A stretch of DNA of 64,000 nt. It comes from Penelope pileata (taxonomy: Eukaryota > Chordata > Aves > Galliformes > Cracidae). A program made the position numbers and the translations under genes. This document shows, piece after piece, positions 48,549-60,900 of the stretch (the stretch's first letter is position 1; each line of letters starts with the position of its first letter). Location of the stretch: positions 50,961-114,960 of the forward strand of contig WBMW01000061.1 of NCBI GenBank assembly GCA_013396635.1, given 5' to 3'. Under the pieces are notes generated by a model. It saw only the letters and a list, made by a program, of their open reading frames with translations, did not search any database and was not told where the DNA came from.

Positions 48549-51500
48549 CTCGTTTTGCCTCTGTTCTTTTGGCTTTACCTTTATGGAGTTTAGTTTTTTT
48601 TAGAATGTGGCTAGCAAAAATCTCAATGGATATTGTTTGATGGGGAAAAAAAGATAAGTCTTTGTGCTTAGGGTAATTTTCAGCCCAGTTACCTATCTCT
48701 TTTTATATGGCTCCTGTATCTCACTGTGAAATTGCTGTTATATAAGGCATTGTGTTTCTTTCCCCATTAAACAAGAATAAATGGGGAAATATTTTCACAA
48801 GAGTGGCTTACTGATTACCAATCTGAATCGTAGGGTCCACGTATGTTTTCTAGATTTATTATTTTCTGCCAAAATTGATTTGGACAAAAAACATTGTAAC
48901 CACCTAATATGTGGTTAGCAATTTTCCATCTCATTACACAACTCTTGTATCTTATTACCCATTTAAATGAATACCTGTTAAAAGAACAGACCTGTACAAT
49001 GCAAACAATTTTTCGATCCATCAAGTCAAAACAAATAGAGGACTCTGATAAAGTCTTTACAACAGTTTATCACACTAGAGAATGCAGTAAAAATGGGATT
49101 TATCAGTGTAGAACATCATTTAATTAAATATACAACGTTGTAACAGAATCAGAATTACTTTTTCTGGGATGTCCCGTGACTCTACTATAACCCTATACAT
49201 TTAAAATCCTAAGGAGCTCTGAGGAAGCATTCTGCACCACTCAAATAATATCTTTGAATATTTGTCACTATAGTGCTTATAAAACTGACACTATTAACAC
49301 TGGCTACAAATGAGATTGATACCAAGTATACAACCATCTATCCTACTGACTTCTGCCACTACATGTCTGTCATAAATTCCAGTGCTGTGAATCTGCATAC
49401 TTGAAATTCTGTAAAATAAAGAGAGAACCATAGTAAGCTACAGAGAATCTGAAGATTACAGTGGACTAGTTTCAAACTGTGATTTAGAACAAGATTCCCA
49501 GAGGTAGCAGGAAACATGCTTACTCTTGGTTCTCTTTATGACAAATTTTGCATCCAAAGCTGCATACTTTGGGAACATTTTAATGTATGTAAGTAGAGTT
49601 GACTAGAAAAGCTACTGGCAGAATGAGAACGATAAAACTGGCTGATCATCTCAGAAGCATTTTAAAGGAATTTGTTGATTTTTACAAGGATTAGAAGAGG
49701 GAAGAGAGGCAATGTGTATTTTTATTAGGAATCAAGCAAACAGGAAGAAAGATAAAAAAGAAATGGGAAGACAAAACTTCAGAAAACAGTATTTTAGAAT
49801 GACTGAGAACTTAGAATTCCTTAATTACTGGCCAGCTCCTTACAGGATGTGTGTGAGTTCTGATAGCAGCAATTTTAACACATCTCTGTCCCAGTGAAAA
49901 ACTACTAAATTGAAGTTATGGAGAATGAAAGGTGCTTTGCAGAAACAAACCAGGGAGAAGTAATGATTTGCAAACATCTCAGCAGTTGAGTTGCACTCAA
50001 AACAGTTTCAGCTTTTAAGAGGGTTGCCAACTTGAACTCTTCAAGAGGAGGATCTGTATTTGGTAATCAGAGGATTTCCCTCCTTACGTGAAGTACTGGA
50101 AATTTTAAGTATAGGAGAGATTTTCTATTATGATGACATTGACACTGTGCTCATCCTTGTGGTTAGCCTCTGATGACCCTCTCTTCTTACAAAGTCTGCT
50201 CTCTTGAGGGTGCATGCATGTTCTCCAGTGGATGGATTTCAGTCATGAATGGCTGAAAGAGATGTTTTAGTTCAGAAGGAAAATCTCTGTAGAAACACAG
50301 ATAACGGTTTTCCCTTGTGCTGTTTCTCATTGCAGTACTTACATAGCAGATACAAAATTAAGAACTCCTACTATGTCAGTTTCTTAGTGATCAAACAAAC
50401 TAAGTGAGAACACAGTCAACAGAGAGATGGAAAATGTAGATTTATATCCCGGAAGCAATAAGTCCTTAATTGAAAATACAGAGTAGCACAGTTCTAACTG
50501 AAAAGCCTGAAGAAGTTCATCTCATTATAGGCAATTATTCACAATAACCACTTCCTTCTGTGCTATCTATGCATCTTGGATTTGTGGTCCACTTAAAGTT
50601 CTCAGATAGGACATAATGTCACTAGGCTATCTGTTATGCAAAGTGACTATTGATCTGTTCACAACTGAAAAGAACACTCCTTTTAAAGTTTGAGTATCCT
50701 CAGCTTCATATTGATACAGAAAACAATTTCAAAATACGATATTCTTGTTGGTCTTTTTTCCCCCCTGTATTTAAGCTTTCCAAACTCTTGACTCCTGAAA
50801 GTTTTAGTAGCCACTATTTTTGACACAAAGCAATAGTACCATGCAATAATATCTTGGAAAAAACAGGGACATAGAACACAGTTCAGAGAAACTTTAAGCC
50901 AAAAGATACAACTTCTGTAACAAGACAAAAGTACATAATATCTAACCTGAATATACAAGGATGTTATCCTGATTTAAAGGAAAGACAGAAATGACATTGT
51001 TGTGTGAGAATTAGGAGTGTGTATTGTATATGTTATGAGCCGTCTAAAGTTAATTTTGTCTTAGAAATATCTAGACATTAATGTCCTTTGATAGTAAGCA
51101 ATGTTCCGAAAAATTCACTTTAAAAAGACAAAAGCATTGCAGGCCATTGTTCTTTCTTTCTTTCTTTCTTTCTCCATTTCCTTATAATTTTGTTACTAAA
51201 ACTGATTTTTTTTTTTCTGAATGGAATAAAATGCATTAAAGCACAGAAGCCTTGTTTTCAGAGTTGACTGAATTTTTATTGCCTTGTGATAAATCTCAAG
51301 GAGCAAGAAATTGTGATGGAAACACTGAGATTTTCCTGGCTTTGTGAGATGGTTACTAGGCACTGAGCCATGCTTGTATGCTTACCCCTACTTTAAAATA
51401 TATGTAGTCAAAAGTAGTAAAATAAATTTTCTAAGAGCAAAAGCTGAGCTAAGCTTTTTAATACAAAAAAGCAATCTTCATTACAGAATCAGACCACCCA

Positions 51501-53186
51501 CTGCTTGAAGAAAAATGCTTCTACCATATATTATGCATCTATTGATGCATACAGGCTGATATGAAGCATTGCAAGGTGGAAATCTACTGATGGAATAATG
51601 AAAAGAGATGTATTAAGACAATAAAAGGATGCAAAAATATTTATTAATTTGTGAATTTACCTTCTGCATAGCCAAAAATTAATTTTTCCTGTGCAGAATT
51701 CATCAGCATATTCACATTAAAGGCTCAAATCATCAAGTTACTTGCACATACGCTTAACCACCCGTATTTATTAAAATAATCTAAACACAGGCATTTACAG
51801 ATGCTTAAGATCCTTGCTGAATGAAAGCCTACATACCTGATCCTAAGCCCCTTCTCATCAATGTGATTCTTTCTACTAACCAGAAAGACCTTTGAGTTTA
51901 TGCTGAGGTAACGCTTAGCCAGAACATTAAAACATGTTCCTACATACCCATTGCACCATAAAGTTAACATTAATATTAACATAATAAATACATTGCTTTG
52001 GGATTTTTTGCTATGTTTTGCATTTCTTCGCTACTAATAGCATTACTGTAAGCCAAGATTAGTTTCTGATATAAAATTGAAGCGCTTTACTTGTAGAATG
52101 CTAAAATACTAAATTTGCATGTTTGCATGTTTGGTTGCATAGAGGAAACTGATTTGTCTGATTAGTGAATAGTTCCAGTAATGTCACATGAAATCAGCAC
52201 AACTTGAACAAATATTCCTCCCCCCAAGGAGAAGGGGTATGTTTGTACTGTATTGTTGCAAAATCTCACTCACTCTGTTTCATCATAAAGGTTGCTTGTA
52301 AAACAATAGGTATTTTCTGAAAAGAAATGCCTAAATTTACGATAGCTTTTTCAGTGAAATGCCACCTTATTTGAACATAGTTTTCTTTAAGAGAAAGATC
52401 CTTTCTCTTTCCTAGACTCTTTCAACTTCCTCCTCAGCTACAGGTAAGGACAGTCTGCATCTCTTCAAGGATGTGTTTAATACGAATGATTTTCCCTATG
52501 AGAATTATATATGAAAAGTATACAGAATAAAGTTCTTTTACCACTGGGTTAGCAGTTACAGGTCCCCTCGTCTTCAAACTCTGCTGGGAGAGGAAAATTA
52601 TTGGGTGATTTGGAAGCTACTCTGCAGCTTTGAAAACCTAAGGTTGGTTCCCTTCTATGTCATGGACTTCTGTCACCGAAGTCATTACTCTCCGAGTTGG
52701 CCTTTTGGAGAATGTATTTACTTAATTGGATCACAATTATCAAACCAAGATAGCAGTAGGAGAGGTGCTAAAACCTGACAGATAAATGTCATTGTTATCT
52801 AAATAAAGGAAGTTTTATGCCGGTTATCAGTCTGGATCATTTATCAAACAGCAATCCTCCTTCTTTCAAATTTTATTAAAATAGAAATTAGTATAATATC
52901 AATATAATGAAATAACGTAAATGAAAAGATCTTGTAGAAATTTAAGTGGCCTTTTGCAAAACCAAAGAGGTTACAGAGACACTGTGCATTATGTAGGCAA
53001 TGCTGTCCTAGCATGGACAATACTTAGATCACTTAGTCACTTATTGAAAGTTCTGAGGAAGAATCTTGGCTATTTGCTAAAACAAGCAAATTTTCCTTAT
53101 CCTAGTTGCATAGCACCATCACTGTTTTATTCCTGAACCTCTGTGCAGCACGCCTCCCTCAAATGCAGACTCTCCTTCTCATGATT
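48549..53186. other. Unique AT-rich sequence, no gene seen
   Basis: No transposon or coding exon recognised over 4.6 kb. A (TTTC)n microsatellite lies at 51147-51173. Confidence 0.65.
51147..51173. repeat. (TTTC)n microsatellite
   Basis: About six TTTC units without interruption. Confidence 0.9.
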
Positions 53187-53332
53187 CACAGGTTGCCCAG
53201 AGATGTGGTGGAAGCTGGACCAGGCTCTGAGGAACCTGATTTAGCTGTAGACGTCCCTGCTCATTGCAGGAGTGTTGGACCAGATGACCTTTAAAGGTCC
53301 CTTCCAGCTCTAAGAATTTTATGATTCTATTA
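53187..53332 (+). mobile_element. CR1 LINE 3' end with small deletion
   Basis: Plus-strand CR1 tail. It starts at ACAGGTTGCCCAGAGATG (C-terminal coding region) and loses a short coding stretch near 53216 (GTGGAAGC joins directly to TGGACCAGG). It continues through TGTTGGACCAGATGACCTTT and ends in TTTTATGATTCTAT. It is the same UTR type as the copy nested in the LTR at 41701-42488. Confidence 0.93.
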
Positions 53333-56300
53333 TTATAAACTAGATCCCCCACTCCATGCTTTCTATTTTGTGAGCTTTCTGCACAGGAATTTCTTCAGAA
53401 CAAGTTTTGAGGGCGCTGCTGATGTATATGCAACAGAAAAGCTCATCATCATCTCTTCCTGTCTAGTTGCTATGAGAAAACTGTTGAGGCGCACACAGAC
53501 TCACACCAAGTCACCTGCACTTTAATAGATGACTGAGAGGAGAGGTCCATTTTTTACTGAACAGCTCCTTCAGAGCAGTTGGTAAGTGGTAACTTGACAG
53601 AGTGTTGGATTAGATGCTCCTCTGAGGTTACTTCAAAGCCTGGGACTTCAAGCAGTCATTTGGACTAATTGTGCCAGAAACTGTTACCCACACGGAGCAA
53701 AATGATCTATACTAACCAAATCACCCCATCTTATTACAGGAGAGTTACTGGCATAGTAGTCAATCAAAGGCAACATCATGCCTCTGGCTGATTTGTCAGT
53801 ATTAGTTTTTTTGTTTGAAAGTAGCCAAAGTGTTAAAAGACAAAATGGCATAGGGGTGTTCATTAGAGACCCAATTAAAATTGTGTTTAAATATGTGCAA
53901 TTTTGTTATATAACAAATAGAACTATTCTAAATTTTAAAAATATATAATTTCTCTAAGTAGAAAATTTAGAGTTCTTCTTATGTTACCTCTTCAGGCCAT
54001 CTTTAAATTAACAGTAAACAATTATCTTCTGAACCTCTCTTTCAGTCCTTAGAGGAGTATATTTCTTCAAGTGTCAGATCTCCTTTTTTCCTTTCTCTTT
54101 GATACATTTTCCATTTATGAATTCAATTTCATATTTATAGAACATCATTCTAAAATAAGAAAGCCTCGTGAAACTTTTCAAACAGAATACAAAACAAACT
54201 GTCACATTCTGCACCGTGGACCTGAATACCAAGCAAGTTTAATATCCTAATAAGATACAGGAGATTCTTTTTGACAGGTAATGTATACTAGCAGCACTTC
54301 TGGAAAATATATAGCAAGTAGTCCAAATCTCAGATAAAGAATTTGTCTAAGCCTTTTAAGAGAGCACATCTTTTGTATGTCAAACAGTGATGTTACTCTA
54401 ACATGCTCCCACCAAGTGATCTTCTGTGCTTCCAAGTATACTCATAGGTATCCTACTTATTTGATCTGCTTATTTTATGAAAGAAACGTATGATAGCATG
54501 GGCTATGAAGGTCAGAGAATAGTTTTGGAGACTCCTGAGACTCCTTGCCTGGAGTCCTTATTCACCACTATCCAAAATTTAAAAATTCCTTTGAGGAAAA
54601 GTGGTGGCATCCTGTGCGAGGTTAGATAAATTGCAAAAAATATGACAACTATTGCCCTGTAGAAATTTTTACATCAAAAATTCTCTTATTGTAACTCTTC
54701 TTACCCTACAGTAGAATGGTAAAGTAATTTAGTGCAAAATACTATAACAGATAACTTCTGGTCTGTGAAAAGTGAAGGTGCAACTTCTGCAATTTTTTTT
54801 TTTTTTTAAGTTTTCTTTGAAATGTTTACTTTGTAATCTATCTCAAAGAAGCTGGATGTCGTGTTAAGGTTCCCACAGAACATTGAAATTGCAGCCTAAC
54901 AGTTTACGTGAAAAATACTACACACATGAAGGAACAGAAATTATTTTTATTTCTTCCTTAAAGTGAGAATGGTTTATACAAGGCCCAAATCCGAAGCAAA
55001 TTGAATCAAATGGAAGATTTTTCAATGAATTCAATGGTTCTTGGATCTAGCTCTTTTGAAAACATCCAGGTTATCCACTACAGTAATATTGGTAGGAAAA
55101 TATTATTCCTTCTCTCAGCAGCTAGAACAAAGAAGCAACTGCAATAACAGATACTTAATATAACAGTTATTTTCAAATAGTATCTATTTTTTTGCAGTAT
55201 ACTCAGAGCCTGAAATGTTACAAATGAAAGTTCAGCCTTGCAGTATGAATTTGGAAAGTTTAAAATATTAAGATGCAGAATGACCGCTCGTTAAGAAGAC
55301 ATTTCTCTACTTAAGACAGTTTCTCGAACTGCAGTAATGTTATTATTCTGTCTGTGCAAATGACACTGTTATTTCTATCATTTATGTATGATTGTTGTGT
55401 TCATAATGTACTTAGGTAACAATAAATAAAAGGACAGCTCCTTCACCAAAAAATCTTGGAGTTAGATCTTAGAGTTTATCAGACAGATGTATAGACAGAT
55501 GCATATTGCTGGACAATGAGAGTCTTATTCATATTTAATACTGGCTAGTTTTCAGCTGAGATATTTTTAACACAAAGGACAAAATCAGTTTTGTAATAAG
55601 TGTAGGAAGCAAAAATTATAGTTTGACATTATTTATGGTGTTGCTCTCTCTTTTAATTACTTGTGGCTATATGGAAGGTACAAATCCTTTTTTCCTTTTT
55701 CCTTTTTTTTTTTTTTAAATTTTAATTTAATCTCTCAGAAACTTATGTATCTGTGCTAGCTGTACATGTCTCCATTGGTCTTCCCCTAAGACTTCTAAAG
55801 CTATGAGTTTATTTCAGTCATATTTGGCAGGGACGGTTTCAAAAGGGTGGGATCATTTCAGAGATTACTACAGTTCCACCAGTTCTACAAATAAGTAAGG
55901 GATGAAGGGCTGTTGAAGTGCCATGCCACTTAGGGCTGCTTCGTGAGTTCAGCTCCTTAGAAGACATAGGGGTGTACACTTTGCAGACAAACTCTGTAAA
56001 TGATCCAGCTTCAGAGCTGGGAAAAACTCAGTTGGAACTCATGCCTCCTTGGCCATCAAAGTCAGTTCTTCATAAATCATATATTGAGTAGAATTTATCA
56101 CCTACCTGTAAATGTCTACAGTGTAGACTTGTACATCTGAGCTAGTCATGCTTTTTATGGTCAGTGGGGAGTAAAAGGCACTGCAAGGGCACAATTTGTC
56201 TGATCTGCTTTAGACGTCTATTTTAAGATGAGATAGATTGTGCCCTAGAAAGGCGAACTTCTCTCCATTGACTACAAAAGCAGTCTAAGGCAACTTAAAT

Positions 56301-57230
56301 ATAAACGGTGATTTAAATCCCAATCAAAATGCAAGGGAAAATGCATCAGGCTACTTATTCCTTATGTACTTAGTGTAATTTAACTCTGAAAAAATGTTTC
56401 CCATGCTCGTAACTTTCATGAAAATTAATGTGACTTTTTTTTATTAACTGAAGGTTTTAGTAAAGCTGAGTCAATTGCATCTTTCTCACATGGGAATAAG
56501 TACATTGTCCGTTCATTATGTGTTTAGATGTTTGTTATATGTGTGCATATGCACATCCATGAACAGTGCAAAGTTTTCTTACTGCCTTGTGCTTTGGCTG
56601 TATGACTCATAGGCCTGGGACATAAGTGACCTAATGCGGCCAAAGCATGGGGGTAAAGACCATAGGTCACACCGGCAGATAAGAATTATTTCCTTTAACA
56701 AAGACTCTGGAAAGACTGAAACCTTGCCAGGAGACTAGCCTTCCCTAAAGGTGGTGAAACTCTCTAGCAATGAGTCCTCTCCCATATGGGCTCAATAGTG
56801 CCAAATTAATCTAACCAGAATATTAAAGGATCTTGCAGAAAAGAAGAGACACTCTGGCCTTACATTGCGTTTATGTGAACTATAGCTCTCATTTCAAGGT
56901 AATGTAAGGAGGTTCTAAATCTCAGTGTATACAACTGAAATTTCAATTCCACAAAGACTATGAGTGTGCAAATAAGTGTATGCAATATTTATGCATTATA
57001 TACAAATGTTTAGCTCCATAGCATTTTGCATATACATCTTCCTAAGTCTAGAAAGTGCGTAGCTGTGAGTTGCATTCTAGTGATATCAGACAGAATCAGA
57101 CTAGGGAAATAATTCAAAAGCAGGATAGAAGATCAATCTATTATGTTCTACTTCCCAATAAATTCAGTGTACGATCAATCACCTTTCCTTGCCTGTATCC
57201 TGTCCCCAAAAGAAAGCAATGGAATATCTG
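53333..57230. other. Unique AT-rich sequence, no gene seen
   Basis: A possible very decayed CR1 UTR scrap sits at about 53590-53645. T tracts occur at 54794-54809 and 55700-55722. Nothing else recognised. Confidence 0.6.
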
Positions 57231-57921
57231 TGTCCTGGTTTTAGCTGGGATGATTTTCTTTATAGTCTCTGGTATGGTTCTCTGTTTTGGCTTTAGGAGA
57301 AAATCAGTGTGGATAAGACACTGATGTTTTAGTTGTTGCTGAAAAGTGCTATACAAAGCCAAGGACATTTCAGCTTTTCAGCTTCTTGTACTATTCTGCC
57401 AGCAAGGGAACTGGAGTGGGGTGGGGGTGGAGAGCTGGGGCAGAAGGAGCTAGGAGGGAACAGAACCAGAACGGGTGACCTAAACTGTCCAAAGAGATAT
57501 TCCATACCATATGACATCATGTGAAAAAACTATAAAACTGAGGGAAGTTGGCTGGGGAGCTGCTACTCCTTGAGGACTGGGCTGGTCATCAGTTGGTGGG
57601 TGGTGAGAAACTGTTTTGTGCATCACTTGTTTTGTGTATATATATGTATGTAGTAAATAGTCTTAGTAAATAGTTTTTTTTTCTCAGCCCATGAATTCTA
57701 CTTCTCAGGTGGTTTCAGTTTGCTTTTAGTTCTCACTGCTCTAGTCTATTGTCACAGGCAAAATGCTATGCTGAGTCTGTTTTGCCTGGATGTGATAATT
57801 GGTGAGTCCTTATCTCAACCCATAAGCCTTTTTTTCATCATATTTTCTTCTCCTGGTCTTTTGAGGAGGGGGAGTTAGACAGTGGTGGAGTTTAGCTGCC
57901 CATCAGTGTGAAACCACCACA
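57231..57921 (+). mobile_element. Solo ERV LTR, plus strand (TGTCCTGGTTT family)
   Basis: Starts at TGTCCTGGTTTTAGCTGGGA (57231-57250). It passes ACACTGATGTTTTAGTTGTTGC, AAGCCAAGGACATTTCAGCT, a G-rich stretch at about 57410-57430, and CAAAGAGATATTCCATACCA. TATAAAA follows at 57531-57537, then GGGAAGTTGGCTGGGGAGCT and GTGGGTGGTGAGAAACTG. It ends at GAAACCACCACA (57921). The order matches a widespread bird ERV LTR. The segment TCTCAGCCCATGAATTCTAC (57686-57705) has a second, related version at 57812-57831 (ATCTCAACCCATAAGCC). Roughly 120 bp therefore appears duplicated or inserted relative to the usual layout. No matching target duplication and no adjacent ERV genes. Confidence 0.88.
57531..57537 (+). 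promoter_or_regulatory. LTR TATA box
   Basis: TATAAAA at the expected place, shortly after the CATACCATATGACATCATG block and about 300 bp from the LTR start. Seen in sequence; activity unknown. Confidence 0.65.
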
Positions 57922-60900
57922 CGTGTTCATTTGAATTAGAGGGAATACATATCATTTGGGGCTCTAAAAGTGCTTTATTTCATTGAATGAGTCTATCTTT
58001 ATATTGTGTTGTCCTCTACACATTGAAGTAATAGATATGACCGATAATACTAATGGTAATAGACACTTTCGGAAGTCCAAGGAGAAACCTGGAGAAAAAA
58101 AAAAAAAGGATTGAAAGGATTTTAAGTTCTTACTACACCTGAGCAATTCCTTTTTTTCACTGACATTTGTCTTTATGCATGTGGAACGCCATGCTTGGCA
58201 ATTAATTACATGGTCTAGTTTCTAGCTGAGGTGGGTCAGAATATTTATCACCAGGAGCTAGGCAGAGAATGATAACATTTCAGAGCCAGAATTAGAGAGT
58301 TTACAACAGAGATGAGAAGTAAGATTTTGTTAAATGGCTATGAACTACTTAGGAATATTCCAAGATCTTAGTTAAGTTTCCTCTGCACGTCCGAGTCATT
58401 TTTTTCAACATTGTCAATTTCTATATAGATCCTCCTACCAAAATAATTTTGTTGGGGGTAATTAGCAAGTTAAGAAGAAAGAAAATTTGAAAGAGGCTGT
58501 GATAACACTTCAAAATTTCTGGAAGGCAAACTTCAATTACTTTGGTAATTTACATATGTGACAAAGGTCACTGATTAGTGGATTTTGTTACTTTGTTGTT
58601 TCACGTTATACATGACAAAGAACCTAAACTTCAAAATCTAATACAAACTTTTAAGAACTTAAAGTGCTCTGCTTCAAGGCAATTATTTATTTTCTATTTT
58701 AATTATAGTTATATATATATCCGCAAATAATAAGTAAGTCTCAACACAAAAGAACAGAAGTTTACTGAAAACACAGGGAAGAATATTTCAGCTACATCTG
58801 AATCTTCTAAAGTTTGGAGAGCAGAATTTTTTTGAATAGTTTCAATACAACAAAGAGACAAGTTTTATAGGAAAGAAATGGATAGGATAGGATATGAGCA
58901 ATGTTAAACCATGATATTTGTTACATCCATGCTATTTCCCTTACTTCCTATATTCATTTAGAACTGAAAGTACTTTTCTCAAGGCTCTTGTAGAAAGGAG
59001 AGAAGGGAAAAGCAGTATAAGAAATCAAGATAATTTTTTTTTTTTAAAGCACTGATTAGATATTTTATTTACTGTAATACAAAAGAAAAGGTCTCTTCAC
59101 AGTAGGGAGCTGACTCTCTTTTATACATAAACACTATTTCTTTGACTACTTTGCTGTACTTTAGGAACAAATGAAATGATGAATATAGTTTCTATTAGGG
59201 AGAAACCGCAGGAAATTGGTAGTTACCAATTCCAGCATCTAGACTGGTGGAGAGTTAATGATTAGTTACTTTTTACTGTGCATTACCCTGATAAAAAACA
59301 TGTTCTCCAGGATTAAGGGCTGAAGTAAGCATCTGTCTTTTTTCTTTTCAAAGTGTTATTGAAATTATAAAAACAAACTCCAGGAGAACTGCAAATTTAG
59401 TGGCTTTTCACTGTTGTAATTATATGTTGTAATTCTCAAGCAAATGGTTGTAGATAATTGCTGTATTTGTGCTTTTACAGGTGGGCTGAAAATGAAATAT
59501 AGAGTACTATTGCTGAAGAAGTTATAACAAAAGATACGAGCAAGAAATTACTGTGTTTGCTTCAAGTATGTAAAACCTAATGCCTTTTTTCCAATCACTT
59601 TGTTCATTCAGCAGTTCTTCTGTGGACAAAAGATGTTTTTACACAATCAAAAGATAGCCATCAATCTGTTAGATATATTCGGTGGTTACGTGCAGTCTTG
59701 ACCCTTATGTCTCATGGAATGGGAGTATTCCTCTCATTTAGGAAAAATAAAAGGTTTTCTTAGTCTGTTATTTATTTTTGGAAAAAGCATGTTGCAGTTT
59801 TTGAATCTCCAGTTCAGTTTCAGATTTATATTCGGGGAATGAGGAATGGCTTGCCATTTCTGCAGCTCTAATTTGCTGTCTCAGCAAGTTCTTGAGCATC
59901 CACCAGCAGCATCATATTATCAGAGGTCACTGAAGAGGCTGCTTCTGACAGTTTGTATTACAACAGAGAGTCATCATTGTCGCAGCTGTAATTTTTATTA
60001 ACATTACTCACAACCTGTAAATGCCAAGAGTAATTCAAGCCCAAACCCTTTTCTCACTGTCATCCTCACAACTGCTTCCCTCATTTTCCTGCCAGCTTGT
60101 TTATCTCCAAGGTTTCTTTGAAATACTGACCTACTAAATTAGAGCAGCAAACACAAGTAGATTTATTTAACTTTGAAAGCCTTGTTGGCAGAGTCTTTTC
60201 ACTTTGGTGTGAAACAACTTTTGCATTGGAAGAACAACTTAATGTGATATTATTCTGTTCATTACTTTTCATCACAAGTGCAGCTTTCTATCCCATAAAC
60301 TATGGAGCATTATTTCATTAATCGTCAACGTGATAACTTACTCTAGAGCATAATGAACATGATGTGAAGCATTGGGTGTGCTTTTCTTCCTGGTTTTAAA
60401 ACTATGCTAGTGTAAGCTCTGAAAAAAGTTTTGTATGTTAGTATTTTAATCCAAGTTATACAAGAAAGTCTTGCTTTGCTAAGTGGGCTTGCACTTGTTG
60501 GGAACGGCAAGGAGTAGGCTCCTAGCTGTGATGTAGATGGTTTGCTCACATGGATGAGACAAGAGATGTCATTAACCTTCCCATGACAACGTGAATTTCA
60601 ATATTTTCTTTTCATGATAGCAAATGTGCATTCAATAAGAGCAAGCACATCTATACTAAAAAACTGAAATCATCCTTGAGATGAAAGCAGACAGAATAAT
60701 CCAATTCTAATAGCTAGTTGTTAACTGACAGATTTTGGCATGAATGATTTTAGTTTTAAAATGAAAGCATTTTTCTTAACTCTACTGCTACTGCTGAAAC
60801 TATAAATATCTACAGACATTTCACATCCTCTGCTTTTGAACATCAATGATTCCACCACTCAAGATGGCACAACTTCAAGTTTATCAGGTACATTAAGCTC

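Noticed and set aside
53590..53645. Possible CR1 3' UTR scrap (GTTGGATTAGATGCTCCTCTG)
   Set aside because: Similarity is limited to one short block without the terminal repeats; too weak to annotate.
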